From an uncultured Lachnospiraceae bacterium (GTDB taxonomy: Bacteria > Bacillota > Clostridia > Lachnospirales > Lachnospiraceae), in assembly GCA_946040795.1 (NCBI GenBank), contig CAMGCK010000001.1, positions 23,619-87,618 on the forward strand: DNA of 64,000 nt. The letters run 5' to 3'. How positions within the stretch are numbered: the stretch's first letter is position 1; every line of letters starts with the position of its first letter. Positions 41,818 to 50,171 of this stretch are shown piece after piece. The notes beneath the pieces are model-generated. The model was not told where the DNA came from. It saw only the letters and a program-made list of their open reading frames with translations, and did no database searches. The position numbers and the translations under genes are program-made.

Positions 41818-42528
41818 ATGTATTTTGACCCGTATCAGGTCCTGGGGGTAACATCGAACGCCTCGGACGATGAGATCAAAAAAGCATATCGGAAGCTCAG
41901 CAGAAAGTATCATCCGGATACCAATGTCAACAACCCGAACAAGGAAGCGGCGGAGGAAAAATTCAAACAGGTCCAGCAGGCCTATGAAGAGATCCAGAAG
42001 ATGCGTTCGGGCGGTGGAAGCGGCTACGGATACGGCGGCGGTTACGGTTCTACGAGCCAGTCCTACGGCGGTCATAAGAGCAGCGGCAGCGGCTATGGCT
42101 ACCGGGAAAATTACGGCCGGTATTCGTATGGCCCCTTTGGCGGAGATCCCTTTGGACAGAACCGCTATCAGGAGCAGAGTACGCCCGTTGAATTCCAGGC
42201 AGCGGCAAACTATATCAATGCCGGTCATTATCAGGAAGCGCTCAATGTACTGAACCGCATGGAGAGTTCCTTCCGGAACGCGCAGTGGTATTTCCTCCGT
42301 TCCGTGGCAAATAACGGCCTCGGAAATCGCATGAACGCGCTGGAGGATGCCAAGATGGCAACGATTCTGGAACCCAACAACATGCAGTACAGAAGTTTTT
42401 ATCAGCAGCTGGAGAACGGCGGATCCATGTATCGTGACATGGGCAGCATGTACGGCCGTTCGGAGATCATGAACGGTGACTGCTGTATCAGCCCGTTCTG
42501 TCTGATCCCGCTTTGCTGCTGGTGTTAA
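41818..42528 (+). CDS. J-domain protein with Gly/Tyr-rich linker and cysteine-rich tail
   Basis: A 236-residue protein. Residues 3-65 form a J domain with the HPD triad (KYHPDT), so it should stimulate an Hsp70 such as DnaK. A Gly/Ser/Tyr-rich linker follows (about 63-115), then a TPR-like helical region (about 120-205, with [20 protein letters not shown]), and the chain ends in [16 protein letters not shown], six cysteines in sixteen residues with hydrophobic spacing. It lacks the zinc-finger and client domains of DnaJ, so it is a specialised co-chaperone. The tail could hold metal, form disulphides or be lipid-modified; none of this is shown. Confidence 0.85.
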   Translation: MYFDPYQVLGVTSNASDDEIKKAYRKLSRKYHPDTNVNNPNKEAAEEKFKQVQQAYEEIQKMRSGGGSGYGYGGGYGSTSQSYGGHKSSGSGYGYRENYGRYSYGPFGGDPFGQNRYQEQSTPVEFQAAANYINAGHYQEALNVLNRMESSFRNAQWYFLRSVANNGLGNRMNALEDAKMATILEPNNMQYRSFYQQLENGGSMYRDMGSMYGRSEIMNGDCCISPFCLIPLCCWC

Positions 42529-42554
42529 GGCATTCCATTTCAGGAGGCGATATG

Positions 42555-43748
42555 ATGAAAAGAGCAGCATTACTGGCCGCGGTCGTTATGGCCGCAGCGT
42601 TGCTTACGGGCTGCGGTTCCAAAGACGAGACCACAACGGAGGCGGAGAGCACATCGGCCGCAGTGACAACAGAAGTCACAGAAACGACAACGGAAGCGGA
42701 AACGAAACCCGCTGCAGTGGAAGGCACGGTTACAGCCGCACTGAATTTCCGTCAGGAGCCCGGTACAGACGCGGCAATTCTCGAAGTGATTCCGGACGGG
42801 GCATCGGTGACGGTACTGGAGGCCGGCAGCGAGTGGTTCCGGATCTCTTATAATGGCCGTAAAGGCTATGTTTCCGCGGAGTTTGTGTCCATCGGAGAGG
42901 CAGAGAGTCAGGTGGGTGAAACCACAACGGCAGAAGTTGTGACAACTGCGCCTGAGACCACGGCAGCACCATCCGGAAACGGCGGCGTGCTCACAGACCG
43001 CGGACTGTTTGACCTGACCGGACTTTCCAATAAGTCCATTCCCTACGGAAATGACTGGGATGATAAGGATGCCAACGGAATTCCGAACGGTATCCATTAC
43101 TACGAGAGCCTTTATTCCAAATATTACGGTGTATACCGCATCAACACGCAGGACAAGACACTGTATATCACAATGGATGAGGGGTATGAAGCCGGTTACA
43201 CGCCGGCCATTCTGGATACGCTGAAGGAGAAGAATGTCAAAGTGGTGTTCTTCCTGACCAAACAGTTTGTGGACAGTGATCCGGAACTGGTACAGCGCAT
43301 GATCGACGAGGGACATATCCTCGGCAACCATTCCTGCGCGCATCCGGCGGGTGGTTTCCCGAAATATGTGGATGAAAAGGGCCTGCAGGCCTTTACAGAC
43401 GATATTGCCAGACTTCATCAGATGGTCTATGATCAGTTCGGTTATGAAATGAAGCTGTTCCGTTTCCCGGAAGGTGAAGCCAGCGAACTGACTATGGCAC
43501 AGCTGGCCAACATCGGCTATACGCCGGTATTCTGGAGCTACGCGCATCGGGACTATGTACTGGATGATCAGCCGGATCCGTCCGTAACGCTTCAGCGCTG
43601 TCTGGATCATATGGCACCCGGATCGGTCTATCTTCTGCATGCGGTTTCATCCAGCAACACAGCAGCGCTTGGCGCGTTCATCGACCAGGCACGCGCAGCC
43701 GGGTATGAATTCGGGGTATTCCCGGTGAATGAAGTAACAGCGCACTGA
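42555..43748 (+). CDS. Lipoprotein polysaccharide deacetylase with SH3 domain (PdaA-like)
   Basis: A 397-residue lipoprotein: signal peptide with lipobox LLTGC (cysteine at about residue 19), Thr/Glu-rich linker, SH3-like domain (about 55-115), second linker, and a NodB-type carbohydrate deacetylase domain (about 170-395). Motif 1 reads ITMDEGYEAGY, close to the PdaA form (TFDNGYENGY), with the catalytic aspartate kept; motif 2 is GNHSCAHP with both metal histidines. PdaA removes acetyl groups from muramic acid during spore cortex synthesis; a role on wall or spore peptidoglycan is likely. ATG 42555 stands seven bases after AGGAGG; the ATG one codon earlier is possible. A degenerate paralogue follows. 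Confidence 0.88.
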   Translation: MKRAALLAAVVMAAALLTGCGSKDETTTEAESTSAAVTTEVTETTTEAETKPAAVEGTVTAALNFRQEPGTDAAILEVIPDGASVTVLEAGSEWFRISYNGRKGYVSAEFVSIGEAESQVGETTTAEVVTTAPETTAAPSGNGGVLTDRGLFDLTGLSNKSIPYGNDWDDKDANGIPNGIHYYESLYSKYYGVYRINTQDKTLYITMDEGYEAGYTPAILDTLKEKNVKVVFFLTKQFVDSDPELVQRMIDEGHILGNHSCAHPAGGFPKYVDEKGLQAFTDDIARLHQMVYDQFGYEMKLFRFPEGEASELTMAQLANIGYTPVFWSYAHRDYVLDDQPDPSVTLQRCLDHMAPGSVYLLHAVSSSNTAALGAFIDQARAAGYEFGVFPVNEVTAH

Positions 43749-43765
43749 TCAAAAATGAGGGGATT

Positions 43766-44818
43766 ATGAGTACGAACAACAAGAATGGACACGATCTGAC
43801 GACCATACTGGCTGTGTCATTTGCGGCGGCCATCGTCATAACGCTGCTTTTATACGGCGTGATCGCATTTGTCAGCTTTGGTTTTCAGTCCATGCACGGG
43901 GACAAGGGACAGGAATCGGGGCAGGCAGCTGCACCGCAGACATCGGATGAGACTCCGGCAGCGGAGATCCTTCCGGCAGAAGACGGTACAGAGGAAGAGA
44001 CAACGGAAGAAAAAGTAACGATCCGTGAAGGGGATGCGCTTCCGGAAACCGCTGCCCGGGATGAGAGTATTGAGATTGCGCTGCTTTCCGGAGAGGATCT
44101 GGGCCGGATCGCCGCTGAGGTCAATGGCAGCGCACAGACATTCAGCACCGACGGTGAACGTGACTCGGTGAACCGGCCGGCCGCCGTCAATGAATTTCTG
44201 ACGACGATGCGTGAAGACGGTGTTTATGCCGTCTGCTATGCATCAGACAAGGATACAAAGAAGGTGGCGTTTACGTTCCGTGCGAGTCAGGAGGGCAATC
44301 ATACCGGTGAAGTGCTGGATATCCTGGACAATTACAGAATCAAGAGCACTTTTTACATCACACATTATTATGCCGCAAACAACGCGGATCTGGTGCGCCG
44401 CATGATTACGGACGGACATGAGATCGGCAACCAGTCTTACACCTGCCCGAGCGGCGGCGTAACGACGCTTTCGCTGGATGACCAGATGCGGGATGCTTTT
44501 AACATGCAGAATTATGTGCAGCAGGCATTCGGCTACAAGATGACCAAGTACAATTTCTGTGATGATCAGTGGTCGGAGGCATCGGCAGTTCTGATGTCTC
44601 AGATGGGCTATGAGATCGCTTTCCACAGTGTGGCCTATGACGATGCGGATCCGGAGCGGGAGATCGATGCGGAAGCAACGCTTTCCATGCTGAAGGATGC
44701 TCTCCATCCGGGGGCAGTCTACTGTTTCCACATGACCAATCCCGTGACGGCACAGATTCTTCCCGGACTCATTGAATATTGTCAATCGGAAGGATATAAG
44801 ATCACACAGCTGAATTGA
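43766..44818 (+). CDS. Membrane-anchored deacetylase-like protein lacking catalytic residues
   Basis: A 350-residue protein with a single N-terminal membrane segment (about 12-36), an acidic linker (to about 95) and a NodB-like domain. The fold is recognisable: VLDILDNYRIKSTFYITHYY, VRRMITDGHEIGNQSY, and the HPGAVYCFHMTN end match the preceding active enzyme. But motif 1 is TFRAS near residue 169 where active enzymes have TFDDG, and motif 2 is NQSYTCP near residue 219 where they have NHSxxHP, so the catalytic aspartate and both metal histidines are lost. It is probably a binding or regulatory paralogue. The reading frame is intact, so this is not a decayed pseudogene. Confidence 0.82.
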   Translation: MSTNNKNGHDLTTILAVSFAAAIVITLLLYGVIAFVSFGFQSMHGDKGQESGQAAAPQTSDETPAAEILPAEDGTEEETTEEKVTIREGDALPETAARDESIEIALLSGEDLGRIAAEVNGSAQTFSTDGERDSVNRPAAVNEFLTTMREDGVYAVCYASDKDTKKVAFTFRASQEGNHTGEVLDILDNYRIKSTFYITHYYAANNADLVRRMITDGHEIGNQSYTCPSGGVTTLSLDDQMRDAFNMQNYVQQAFGYKMTKYNFCDDQWSEASAVLMSQMGYEIAFHSVAYDDADPEREIDAEATLSMLKDALHPGAVYCFHMTNPVTAQILPGLIEYCQSEGYKITQLN

Positions 44819-44885
44819 CGGCAATATCGCTTTCTATCAATTTGTACAAAGAAAATTGAAATGAGGAAATAAAGTTCAGCATAAC

Positions 44886-44933
44886 AGCAAGCAGAGGCAG
44901 GTACATTGGTACTTGCTTTTTGCTTGCTTTTTT
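44886..44933 (+). terminator. Nested-stem intrinsic terminator
   Basis: An inner 8-bp stem (44897-44904 with 44909-44916, one G-T pair) and T-run, enclosed by an outer 8-bp stem AGCAAGCA 44886-44893 with TGCTTGCT 44921-44928, followed by a second T-run. It separates the deacetylase genes from the decarboxylase operon. Confidence 0.88.
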
Positions 44934-44960
44934 GATACTATTTTGAGTATATGGGATAAA
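44932..44960 (+). promoter_or_regulatory. Possible promoter of the decarboxylase operon
   Basis: TTGATA at 44932-44937, a 17-base spacer and GATAAA at 44955-44960 (four of six). Start would be near 44967. The leader holds a small GCACC/GGTGC hairpin at 44982-44996 just before the ribosome site. The -10 is weak, so the call is tentative. Confidence 0.4.
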
Positions 44961-45010
44961 TTGGATTACTACCCAAAATGTGCACCCAAGTGGTGCGGAT
45001 CGGAGGAGAA

Positions 45011-46384
45011 ATGAGCACAAATGAATTAAAGCAGGCAAATTCCAGAATCAATGCTTTCGTGGATGCCGGCAGCTTCGTTGAGATCGGAGCCATGGTTACT
45101 GCGCGTTCAACTGATTTTGCGCTGCAGGAATGTTCTGCTCCCGGTGACGGTGTTGTAACTGGTTACGCGACCGTTGAGGGGAAATTAGTGTATGTTTACA
45201 GCCAGGATGCCAGCGTATTAGGTGGTTCCATGGGTGAAATGCATGCCAAGAAGATCGTCAGATTATACGATATGGCCATGAAGATGGGTGCACCGGTAGT
45301 CGCACTTGTTGACTGTGCAGGTCTTCGTCTGGAGGAAGCTGCAGACGCACTTGATGGTTTTGGCAGCCTCTACCTTTCACAGGCCAAGGCTTCCGGCGTT
45401 GTTCCGCAGATCACCGTTGTATTCGGTAAGTGCGGCGGCGGTATGGCTGTTTCCGCAGGCATGAGCGATTTCGTTTACATGGAGGAGAAGAGTGCTTCCC
45501 TTTATGTCAGCGCACCGAACACCCTGGACGGCAACTATGCTGAAAAGTGCAACACCGCAGCAGCTGCATATCAGGCTGAGAATACCGGCATGGTAGACGG
45601 CATCGGCAGTGAAGATGAGATCCTTGCACAGGTTCGTGCCCTGATCGCAGTTCTTCCGTCTAACAACGAAGAAGCAGCAGTGTCTGACTCTCAGGATGAT
45701 CTGAACCGCATGACCGCTGAACTGGAAGGCGTAACGGACGTTCGTGCCATCGCTGCTTCCATTTCCGACGGCTTCAAGTTCGTTGAGACCAAGAAGGATT
45801 ATGCAAAGGACATGGTTACCGGCTTTGTCGTGCTGGATGGTGTTACCACCGGCGTTGTTGCAAACGCTGAAACCTCCCTGTCTCCGGCAGGCTGCAAGAA
45901 GGCTGCTTCCTTTGTGAACTTCTGTGATGCATTTGAAATTCCGGTACTGACCTTGACCAATGTCAAGGGCTACGCTGCAACCGTTTGCGCTGAAAAGAGC
46001 ATGGCGAAGGCTGCTGCAGAACTGGTTTACGCATTTGCAAACGCAACCGTTCCGAAGATCAACGTGATCTTAAAGGATGCTTATGCAAGCGCATATGTTG
46101 CAATGAATTCCAAGTCTATCGGCGCAGACATCGTTTACGCGGTTGAAGGCGCAAAGGTCGGCATTATGGATGCTTCCGCTGCTGCAAAGATCATCGGCGG
46201 TGAGGACCTGAAGGCCGTTGCAAAGGCATTCGATGAAAAGCAGACCGCTGTTGCAGCTGCAAAGCGCGGCTATGTCGATGAGATCATCACCATGAGCACC
46301 TTAAGAAAGAATGTTCTGGTTGCTCTTGAAATGCTGTTCAATAAGAGAGAGGATGCACCTCTTAAGAAGCACGGAACGAAATAA
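45011..46384 (+). CDS. Biotin-dependent carboxyltransferase, acyl-CoA type (12S/MmdA-like)
   Basis: A 457-residue carboxyltransferase with two crotonase-like halves, as in methylmalonyl-CoA decarboxylase alpha, glutaconyl-CoA decarboxylase and the 12S subunit of transcarboxylase. In the first half VALVDCAGLRLEEAADAL, SGVVPQITVVFGKCGGGMAVSAGMSDFVYM correspond to the acyl-CoA site; in the second, FEIPVLTLTNVKGYA and NVILKDAYASAYVAMNS to the biotin site. It is about 50 residues shorter than typical MmdA and diverged, so the acyl-CoA substrate (malonyl-, methylmalonyl- or other) is uncertain. First gene of the operon; GGAGG at 45002-45006 supports ATG 45011. Confidence 0.82.
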   Translation: MSTNELKQANSRINAFVDAGSFVEIGAMVTARSTDFALQECSAPGDGVVTGYATVEGKLVYVYSQDASVLGGSMGEMHAKKIVRLYDMAMKMGAPVVALVDCAGLRLEEAADALDGFGSLYLSQAKASGVVPQITVVFGKCGGGMAVSAGMSDFVYMEEKSASLYVSAPNTLDGNYAEKCNTAAAAYQAENTGMVDGIGSEDEILAQVRALIAVLPSNNEEAAVSDSQDDLNRMTAELEGVTDVRAIAASISDGFKFVETKKDYAKDMVTGFVVLDGVTTGVVANAETSLSPAGCKKAASFVNFCDAFEIPVLTLTNVKGYAATVCAEKSMAKAAAELVYAFANATVPKINVILKDAYASAYVAMNSKSIGADIVYAVEGAKVGIMDASAAAKIIGGEDLKAVAKAFDEKQTAVAAAKRGYVDEIITMSTLRKNVLVALEMLFNKREDAPLKKHGTK

Positions 46385-46397
46385 TTGAGGTGAGCGC

Positions 46398-47186
46398 ATG
46401 AAAAATTTAAAGAAGAAAATTGCTGCACTTGTGTGCGTACTTGTCTTCTGTGTGGCCCTTTCCTCCTGTAAAGCCGTTGAATATACCCCTGCCGAACAGT
46501 TTGCGGTAGACATGGTAGAAGGCTTCGTAACTTCTCTTGGCGAAAATCAGTCCGCTCTTCCTCAGATCCTTCCGCAGTACGCGGAGTATCCGATGAACTA
46601 CGACTCCATCGTCAATTTCATGGAAGTTGCAGAGCAGTACGGCTCCTATATTTCCTATGAGACGGAAAGTGTAACGGAAGTCGACAGAGGCGTTTACACG
46701 GTCCGCGGTCTGATCCATTTTTCAGAAGCGGATGTGGAGAGCCTCATGGATGTCACGGTTGGTGTCGCAACTGAAAACCGCGTAACCGGTGAGACTACTT
46801 ACCAGGTTGTCGATGCGAACCCCGCGCGTTTTGATAAGGTCAAGAGCTTTGGCGAGAAGATGGGCAATGCGGGTCTGAATACTCTGATGGGCATGGGCGT
46901 CGTATTCATAGTCCTGATTCTGATCAGCTTCATCATTTCTCTGTTTGCGTACATCAACAAGTTTGAGAGCGTAATGGCAAAGAAGAAGGAAGCAAAGAAG
47001 GCTCCGGCAGCTCCGGCACCGGCACCCAAGGCAGCAGCTGCTCCGGCACCGGCTGTACAGGACGATACGGAACTGATCGCTGTTATCGCAGCTGCTATTG
47101 CAGCATATGAAGGTACATCACCGGATGGCATCGTAGTACGTTCCATTCGTAAGGTCTCATCAGCAAAGACATGGAAGAGAGGATAA
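46398..47186 (+). CDS. OadG-family decarboxylase gamma subunit with extracytoplasmic N-terminal domain
   Basis: A 262-residue protein. The C-terminal half is OadG-like: one membrane segment (about 165-190, NTLMGMGVVFIVLILISFIISLFAYI), then an Ala/Pro/Lys linker and a short basic end. OadG normally anchors the carboxyltransferase and carrier to the membrane pump. Unusually, the N-terminus is a signal-like sequence with ALSSC at a possible lipobox and an external domain of about 120 residues that resembles DUF3887-type folds (SEADVESLMDVTVGV). The ribosome site GAGGTGA is adequate. Fusion to an exported domain suggests contact with something outside the cell; function unknown. Confidence 0.78.
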   Translation: MKNLKKKIAALVCVLVFCVALSSCKAVEYTPAEQFAVDMVEGFVTSLGENQSALPQILPQYAEYPMNYDSIVNFMEVAEQYGSYISYETESVTEVDRGVYTVRGLIHFSEADVESLMDVTVGVATENRVTGETTYQVVDANPARFDKVKSFGEKMGNAGLNTLMGMGVVFIVLILISFIISLFAYINKFESVMAKKKEAKKAPAAPAPAPKAAAAPAPAVQDDTELIAVIAAAIAAYEGTSPDGIVVRSIRKVSSAKTWKRG

Positions 47187-47190
47187 TAAA

Positions 47191-47559
47191 ATGAAGAATT
47201 ATACCATTACAGTTAACGGCAATGTTTACAATGTTACAGTAGAGGAAGGCACCACCGCTGGTGTTATCCAGAACGCAGCTCCGGTAGCAGCAGCTCCGGC
47301 AGCAGCTCCGGCTCCGAAGGCAGCAGCTCCGGCTGGCGCTCAGGGCTCCATTCAGATCGTGGCTCCGATGCCCGGTAAGATCCTTGCCATCAAGGCTAAG
47401 GTTGGCGATGCTGTAACCAAGGGTCAGGTTGTTCTTACTCTTGAAGCAATGAAGATGGAAAATGAGATCGTTGCTGCTGAAGACGGCACCATCTCATCCA
47501 TCGACACCACCGTTGGTGCGACCGTTGAGGCAGGTGCAGTTCTGGCTACCATGAACTAA
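47191..47559 (+). CDS. Biotin carrier protein
   Basis: A 122-residue biotinyl-domain protein. The N-terminal 20 residues form a beta strand pair (YTITVNGNVYNVTVEEG), then an Ala/Pro linker, and the biotinyl domain with the modified lysine in LEAMKMENEI, flanked by IVAPMPGKI and the conserved glycine GDAVTKGQ. It carries carboxybiotin between the carboxyltransferases and the sodium pump. It corresponds to the 1.3S subunit of transcarboxylase or MmdC. It begins four bases after the gamma-subunit gene. Confidence 0.93.
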   Translation: MKNYTITVNGNVYNVTVEEGTTAGVIQNAAPVAAAPAAAPAPKAAAPAGAQGSIQIVAPMPGKILAIKAKVGDAVTKGQVVLTLEAMKMENEIVAAEDGTISSIDTTVGATVEAGAVLATMN

Positions 47560-47577
47560 TGAGGAGAAAATAATAAG

Positions 47578-48723
47578 ATGACATATTTTACAACTACGTT
47601 AGGAAATCTGCTCCAGCAGACTGCGTTCTGCAACCTTTCCTGGGGCAATTACTTAATGATAGCCATCGCCCTGGTCTTCTTATATCTGGCGATTGCAAAG
47701 GACTATGAGCCTCTGCTTCTCGTTCCGATCTCCTTCGGTATTCTGCTTGTCAATATTTATCCGGATATCATGGCAGAACCTATCGATGGCCAGGCCGGCG
47801 GTTTATTACATTACTTCTACATCCTGGACGAGTGGAGTATTCTTCCGTCCCTGATCTTCATGGGCGTAGGTGCTTCCACAGACTTCGCTCCGTTAATTGC
47901 AAACCCGAAGAGCTTCCTGCTTGGTGCAGCGGCTCAGTTCGGTATTTACGGTGCATACTTCCTGGCAATCCTGCTCGGTTTCAATGACAAGGCAGCAGCA
48001 GCCATCTCCATCATCGGCGGTGCTGACGGCCCGACCTCCATCTTCCTTTGCGGTAAGCTGGGTCAGACCGAATACATGGGCCCCATTGCCGTAGCAGCAT
48101 ATTCTTACATGTCTCTGGTTCCGATCATCCAGCCGCCCATCATGAAGGCGCTGACCACGGAAAAAGAGCGTAAGATCAAGATGGAACAGCTTCGTCCGGT
48201 TTCCAAGCTGGAGAAAGTTCTGTTCCCGATCATCATCACCATTGTTGTATGTATGATCCTTCCGACCACAGCTCCGCTTGTCGGTATGCTGATGCTCGGT
48301 AACCTGTTCAATGTCTGCGGTGTTACGAAGCAGCTTTCAGAAACCGCTTCCAACGCATTAATGTACATCGTTGTTATCGTACTCGGTACTTCCGTAGGTG
48401 CAACCACCTCCGCTGAAGCATTCCTGAAGTTTGATACCCTGAAGATCGTTGTTCTCGGTCTTGTTGCATTCTGCCTGGGTACCGCAGCAGGTATCATGTT
48501 CGGCAAGCTGATGTGCAAGCTGACTCATGGCAAGGTAAATCCGCTGATCGGTTCCGCCGGTGTATCCGCAGTTCCGATGGCAGCCCGTGTGTCTCAGAAG
48601 GTCGGTGCGGAAGCAGATCCGACGAACTTCCTTCTGATGCATGCCATGGGCCCGAACGTAGCAGGTGTTATCGGTACGGCTGTTGCCGCCGGTACATTCA
48701 TGGCTATTTTCGGTGTGAAATAA
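47578..48723 (+). CDS. oadB: Sodium-ion-translocating decarboxylase beta subunit
   Basis: A 381-residue integral membrane protein that decarboxylates carboxybiotin and exports two Na+ ions. About eleven membrane segments can be drawn; the family signatures are FMGVGASTDFAPLIANP and SIIGGADGPTSIF, the latter with the aspartate thought to bind Na+, together with an SAGVSAVPMAARVSQK segment near the C-terminus. It sits between the biotin carrier and the OadA-type gene. The symbol is used for the family; the substrate is set by the carboxyltransferases, not by this subunit. Confidence 0.93.
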   Translation: MTYFTTTLGNLLQQTAFCNLSWGNYLMIAIALVFLYLAIAKDYEPLLLVPISFGILLVNIYPDIMAEPIDGQAGGLLHYFYILDEWSILPSLIFMGVGASTDFAPLIANPKSFLLGAAAQFGIYGAYFLAILLGFNDKAAAAISIIGGADGPTSIFLCGKLGQTEYMGPIAVAAYSYMSLVPIIQPPIMKALTTEKERKIKMEQLRPVSKLEKVLFPIIITIVVCMILPTTAPLVGMLMLGNLFNVCGVTKQLSETASNALMYIVVIVLGTSVGATTSAEAFLKFDTLKIVVLGLVAFCLGTAAGIMFGKLMCKLTHGKVNPLIGSAGVSAVPMAARVSQKVGAEADPTNFLLMHAMGPNVAGVIGTAVAAGTFMAIFGVK

Positions 48724-48749
48724 GATATTCGTGAGAGGAGATAGACATA

Positions 48750-50162
48750 ATGGTAGAAATTGCTAAAAAGCCGGTCAAGATCACAGAGACCGTGCTCCGT
48801 GATGCGCATCAGTCCCTGATCGCTACCCGTATGACCACCGATGAAATGCTTCCGATCATCGAGAAGATGGATAAGGTCGGTTATCATTCTGTTGAGTGCT
48901 GGGGCGGTGCAACCTTCGATTCCTGCTTAAGATTCCTGAAGGAAGATCCGTGGGATCGTCTTCGTAAGCTGCGTGACGGCTTCAAGAACACCAAGCTTCA
49001 GATGCTGTTCCGTGGTCAGAACATTTTAGGTTACAACCACTACGCTGATGACGTTGTTGAGTACTTCGTACAGAAGTCCGTTGCAAACGGTATCGACATC
49101 ATCCGTATTTTTGACTGCTTCAACGATTTAAGAAACCTGGAGACCGCTGTAAAGGCTGCCAAGAAGGAAAAAGGCTCTGCTCAGATCGCACTGGCTTACA
49201 CCCTTGGCGATGCTTATACCCTGGACTACTGGAAAGACACCGCGAAGAGAATTGAAGACATGGGCGCAGATTCCTTATGCATCAAGGATATGGCCGGCCT
49301 TCTGATCCCGTACGAAGCTACTCGTCTTGTTGAAGCACTTCGTGAGGGTACCAGCCTTCCGATCGACATCCATACCCATTACACCTCCGGCTGCGCATCC
49401 ATGACCTACATGAAGGCCATTGAAGCAGGCGCTGACATCATCGACACCGCAATCTCTCCGCTGGCAATGGGTACCTCCCAGCCGGCAACTGAAGTTATGG
49501 TCAAGACCTTTGAGGGTACTCCCTATGATACCGGTCTGGATCTGAACCTTCTTGCAGAGATCGCTGATTACTTCCGTCCGATCCAGGAGAAGTACCTGGA
49601 GAACGGTCGTCTGAGCCCGAAGGTCATGGGTGTTAACATCAAGACCCTTCTGTATCAGGTACCGGGCGGTATGCTTTCCAACCTGGTTTCTCAGTTAAAG
49701 GAAGCAAACGCAGAAGACAAGTACTATGATGTTCTTGAGGAGATTCCGAGAGTACGTAAAGACCTTGGTGAGCCGCCGCTTGTTACCCCGTCCTCACAGA
49801 TCGTCGGTACGCAGGCCGTTCTGAATGTTCTTATGGGCGAGCGCTATAAGATGATGAGCAACGAGACCAAGAAGATCCTTCATGGTGAATTCGGTCAGAC
49901 CATCAAGCCGTTCAATCCGGAAGTTCAGAAGAAGGCTCTGGGCGATGATAAACCCATCACCTGCCGTCCGGCAGACCTGATCGCTCCGCAGCTTCCCGCT
50001 TACGAAGAAGCAATCAAGGATTACAAGCAGCAGGACGAGGATGTTCTTTCCTACGCTCTGTTCCCGCAGGTAGCCATGGATTTCTTCAAGTATCGTGATG
50101 CACAAAAGAACAAGGTCGATGTCAGCGAAGCAGATACCGAAAATAAGAGTTACCCGGTATAA
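48750..50162 (+). CDS. Oxaloacetate decarboxylase alpha / pyruvate carboxylase B-like carboxyltransferase (5S type)
   Basis: A 470-residue TIM-barrel carboxyltransferase working on oxaloacetate/pyruvate. Motifs: ITETVLRDAHQSLIATRM (metal aspartate), VECWGGATFDSCLRFL, MLFRGQNILGYNHYADDVV, SLCIKDMAGLLIPYE with the lysine that is carbamylated in this family, and DIHTHYTSGCASMTYMKA with two metal histidines. The C-terminal biotinyl domain of OadA is missing; the separate carrier at 47191 should serve instead. It matches the 5S subunit of transcarboxylase. Last enzyme gene of the operon; a SEC-C gene follows ten bases later. Confidence 0.92.
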   Translation: MVEIAKKPVKITETVLRDAHQSLIATRMTTDEMLPIIEKMDKVGYHSVECWGGATFDSCLRFLKEDPWDRLRKLRDGFKNTKLQMLFRGQNILGYNHYADDVVEYFVQKSVANGIDIIRIFDCFNDLRNLETAVKAAKKEKGSAQIALAYTLGDAYTLDYWKDTAKRIEDMGADSLCIKDMAGLLIPYEATRLVEALREGTSLPIDIHTHYTSGCASMTYMKAIEAGADIIDTAISPLAMGTSQPATEVMVKTFEGTPYDTGLDLNLLAEIADYFRPIQEKYLENGRLSPKVMGVNIKTLLYQVPGGMLSNLVSQLKEANAEDKYYDVLEEIPRVRKDLGEPPLVTPSSQIVGTQAVLNVLMGERYKMMSNETKKILHGEFGQTIKPFNPEVQKKALGDDKPITCRPADLIAPQLPAYEEAIKDYKQQDEDVLSYALFPQVAMDFFKYRDAQKNKVDVSEADTENKSYPV

Positions 50163-50171
50163 GGAGATATT

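Noticed and set aside
42600..43760. VanW- or sporulation-linked resistance island, considered because of VanW, deacetylases and LCP proteins
   Set aside because: No vanA/vanH/vanX-type ligase or dehydrogenase genes and no mobile-element signs; these are ordinary envelope genes.
47020..47060. Repeated GCTCCGGCA-type units in the gamma-subunit and biotin-carrier genes (also near 47280-47340), considered as a DNA repeat
   Set aside because: They encode Ala/Pro linkers normal for these subunits, so they are low-complexity coding sequence.
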